Shown one piece after another: positions 63,426-64,000 of a stretch of DNA of 64,000 bases (positions within the stretch are counted from its first letter, which is position 1; each line of letters starts with the position of its first letter). The position numbers and the translations under genes were made by a program. This stretch comes from 2-01-FULL-41-14 sp046317875 (GTDB lineage Bacteria > Pseudomonadota > Alphaproteobacteria > UBA7879 > UBA5542): positions 1 to 64,000 of the forward strand of contig JBKCVN010000022.1 in NCBI GenBank assembly GCA_046317875.1. The letters are read 5' to 3'. Under the pieces are notes generated by a model. That model was not told the DNA's origin. It saw only the letters and a list, made by a program, of their open reading frames with translations, and searched no databases.

Positions 63426-64000
63426 ATGCCCTTATATGAAAATTTAGATCTCCTTTTACAAGATATTCCAGGCCCTCTGCCCCAGGGGCAAGATCTTAAA
63501 TACAGTTCTGAATACGACCAAATCAAGGAAGCCTCGCGGGAAGATATGGATTTACCCCAGGGCGTTTGGGTTCAAGATCTGAAATCGGCAAATTGGGAAG
63601 ATGTGGAAAAAATTTGTATAGAGGTATTACAAAAAAAATCTAAAGATCTTCAGGTTGCCAGCTGGCTGATCGAAGCATGGATTGACCTGTACAATATGGA
63701 AGGGCTAACCCAGGGTTTAAACTTATTATTACAACTTTCTGAAAAATATTGGGATACAGCTTTCCCAACTTTGAATCCTAAAGACTCCGAATTTCGATGC
63801 GCCCCTTATAACTGGATTAATGAAAAGTTATCCACACGCTTCAGCAAAGTAGAAGTGACATCCCCTGATAGCAAAGATCTTTTTACCTATTCCTATGCCA
63901 CGTATGTTGATCTTCAAAAGGATGGCGGTGTATCAATTACGGGCTCCCCCGATGAAGAAAGTCCTGTCGAGAAACGAGAAGGGTTTGAAAAAAGTTTAAA
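63426..64000 (+). CDS. tssA: Type VI secretion protein TssA, N-terminal part (cut by window end)
   Basis: An open frame from the ATG at 63426, preceded by TAAGGAGA, runs to the window edge without a stop (191 codons). The N-terminus has the ImpA_N pattern: MPLYENLDLLLQDIPGPLPQG, then DLPQGVWVQDLKSANWEDVE and WLIEAWIDLYNMEGLTQGL. TssA caps and primes sheath assembly. It lies 10 bases after tssM. The C-terminal domain that distinguishes the TssA subtypes is not visible. Confidence 0.85.
   Translation, partial: MPLYENLDLLLQDIPGPLPQGQDLKYSSEYDQIKEASREDMDLPQGVWVQDLKSANWEDVEKICIEVLQKKSKDLQVASWLIEAWIDLYNMEGLTQGLNLLLQLSEKYWDTAFPTLNPKDSEFRCAPYNWINEKLSTRFSKVEVTSPDSKDLFTYSYATYVDLQKDGGVSITGSPDEESPVEKREGFEKSL

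Noticed and set aside
1..64000. CRISPR arrays, rRNA genes, or long tandem repeats
   Set aside because: No regularly spaced direct repeats and no rRNA-like conserved blocks were seen on reading the window; only one tRNA stood out.

Overview
The window reads as a chromosomal segment of a low-GC (about 40%, estimated by eye) alphaproteobacterium with a host-associated lifestyle. Protein style, gene pairs such as rsmI-yraN-BON lipoprotein, a CIRCE-controlled groESL and a type VI secretion locus suit a Holosporales-like (Caedibacter/Paracaedibacter-type) protist symbiont. That placement is inference from recall, not from a search. Genes are densely packed, no stretch above 300 bases lacks a gene, and one tRNA is present.

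Layout. Bases 1-141 are the right end of an IS6-family insertion sequence (transposase C-terminus plus terminal inverted repeat). Next come two small secreted proteins of unknown function (159-1248, minus), then a minus-strand housekeeping run read hisS, prfA, M15 peptidase, prmC, clpB (1279-7862). From 24071 down to 7969 lies a long minus-strand surface-polysaccharide or glycan cluster: asparagine synthase, ABC exporter/flippase, two glycosyltransferases, a kinase-like/methyltransferase fusion, rmlC, a zinc-type sugar C-methyltransferase, two DegT aminotransferases, a TIGR04325-type methyltransferase, a PglD-like acetyltransferase, an FdtA-like ketoisomerase, an epimerase, rmlB and rmlA. Together they could convert glucose-1-phosphate to dTDP-4-keto-6-deoxyglucose and on to one or more amino, acetylated or C-methylated deoxysugars. 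A second asparagine synthase diverges at 24314.

From 26295 to 38720 the plus strand carries a secreted protein, ssb, gyrA, ileS-lspA-pfkA (overlapping), a secreted trypsin-like protease, and a spermidine/putrescine-type ABC transporter without its binding protein. A MATE transporter converges on it. Then come rsmI-yraN-BON lipoprotein-comM, an unknown secreted protein, tRNA-Gln(CUG) and bioY. Minus-strand genes follow: a secreted protein, groES-groEL with CIRCE, an MFS transporter with an overlapping LysR regulator, a RodZ-like protein with an AMIN-like partner, trkH, apaG and dacB.

The right end (56021-64000, plus) has a PduO-type adenosyltransferase, a small secreted protein, and the type VI genes tssK-tssL-tssM-tssA, the last cut by the window edge. 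The most notable observations are leucine and asparagine at the two main quinolone-resistance positions of GyrA, the kinase-like/methyltransferase fusion and unusual sugar set of the glycan cluster, the T6SS with a small secreted neighbour, and a set of uncharacterised secreted proteins including a protease with an intact catalytic triad.
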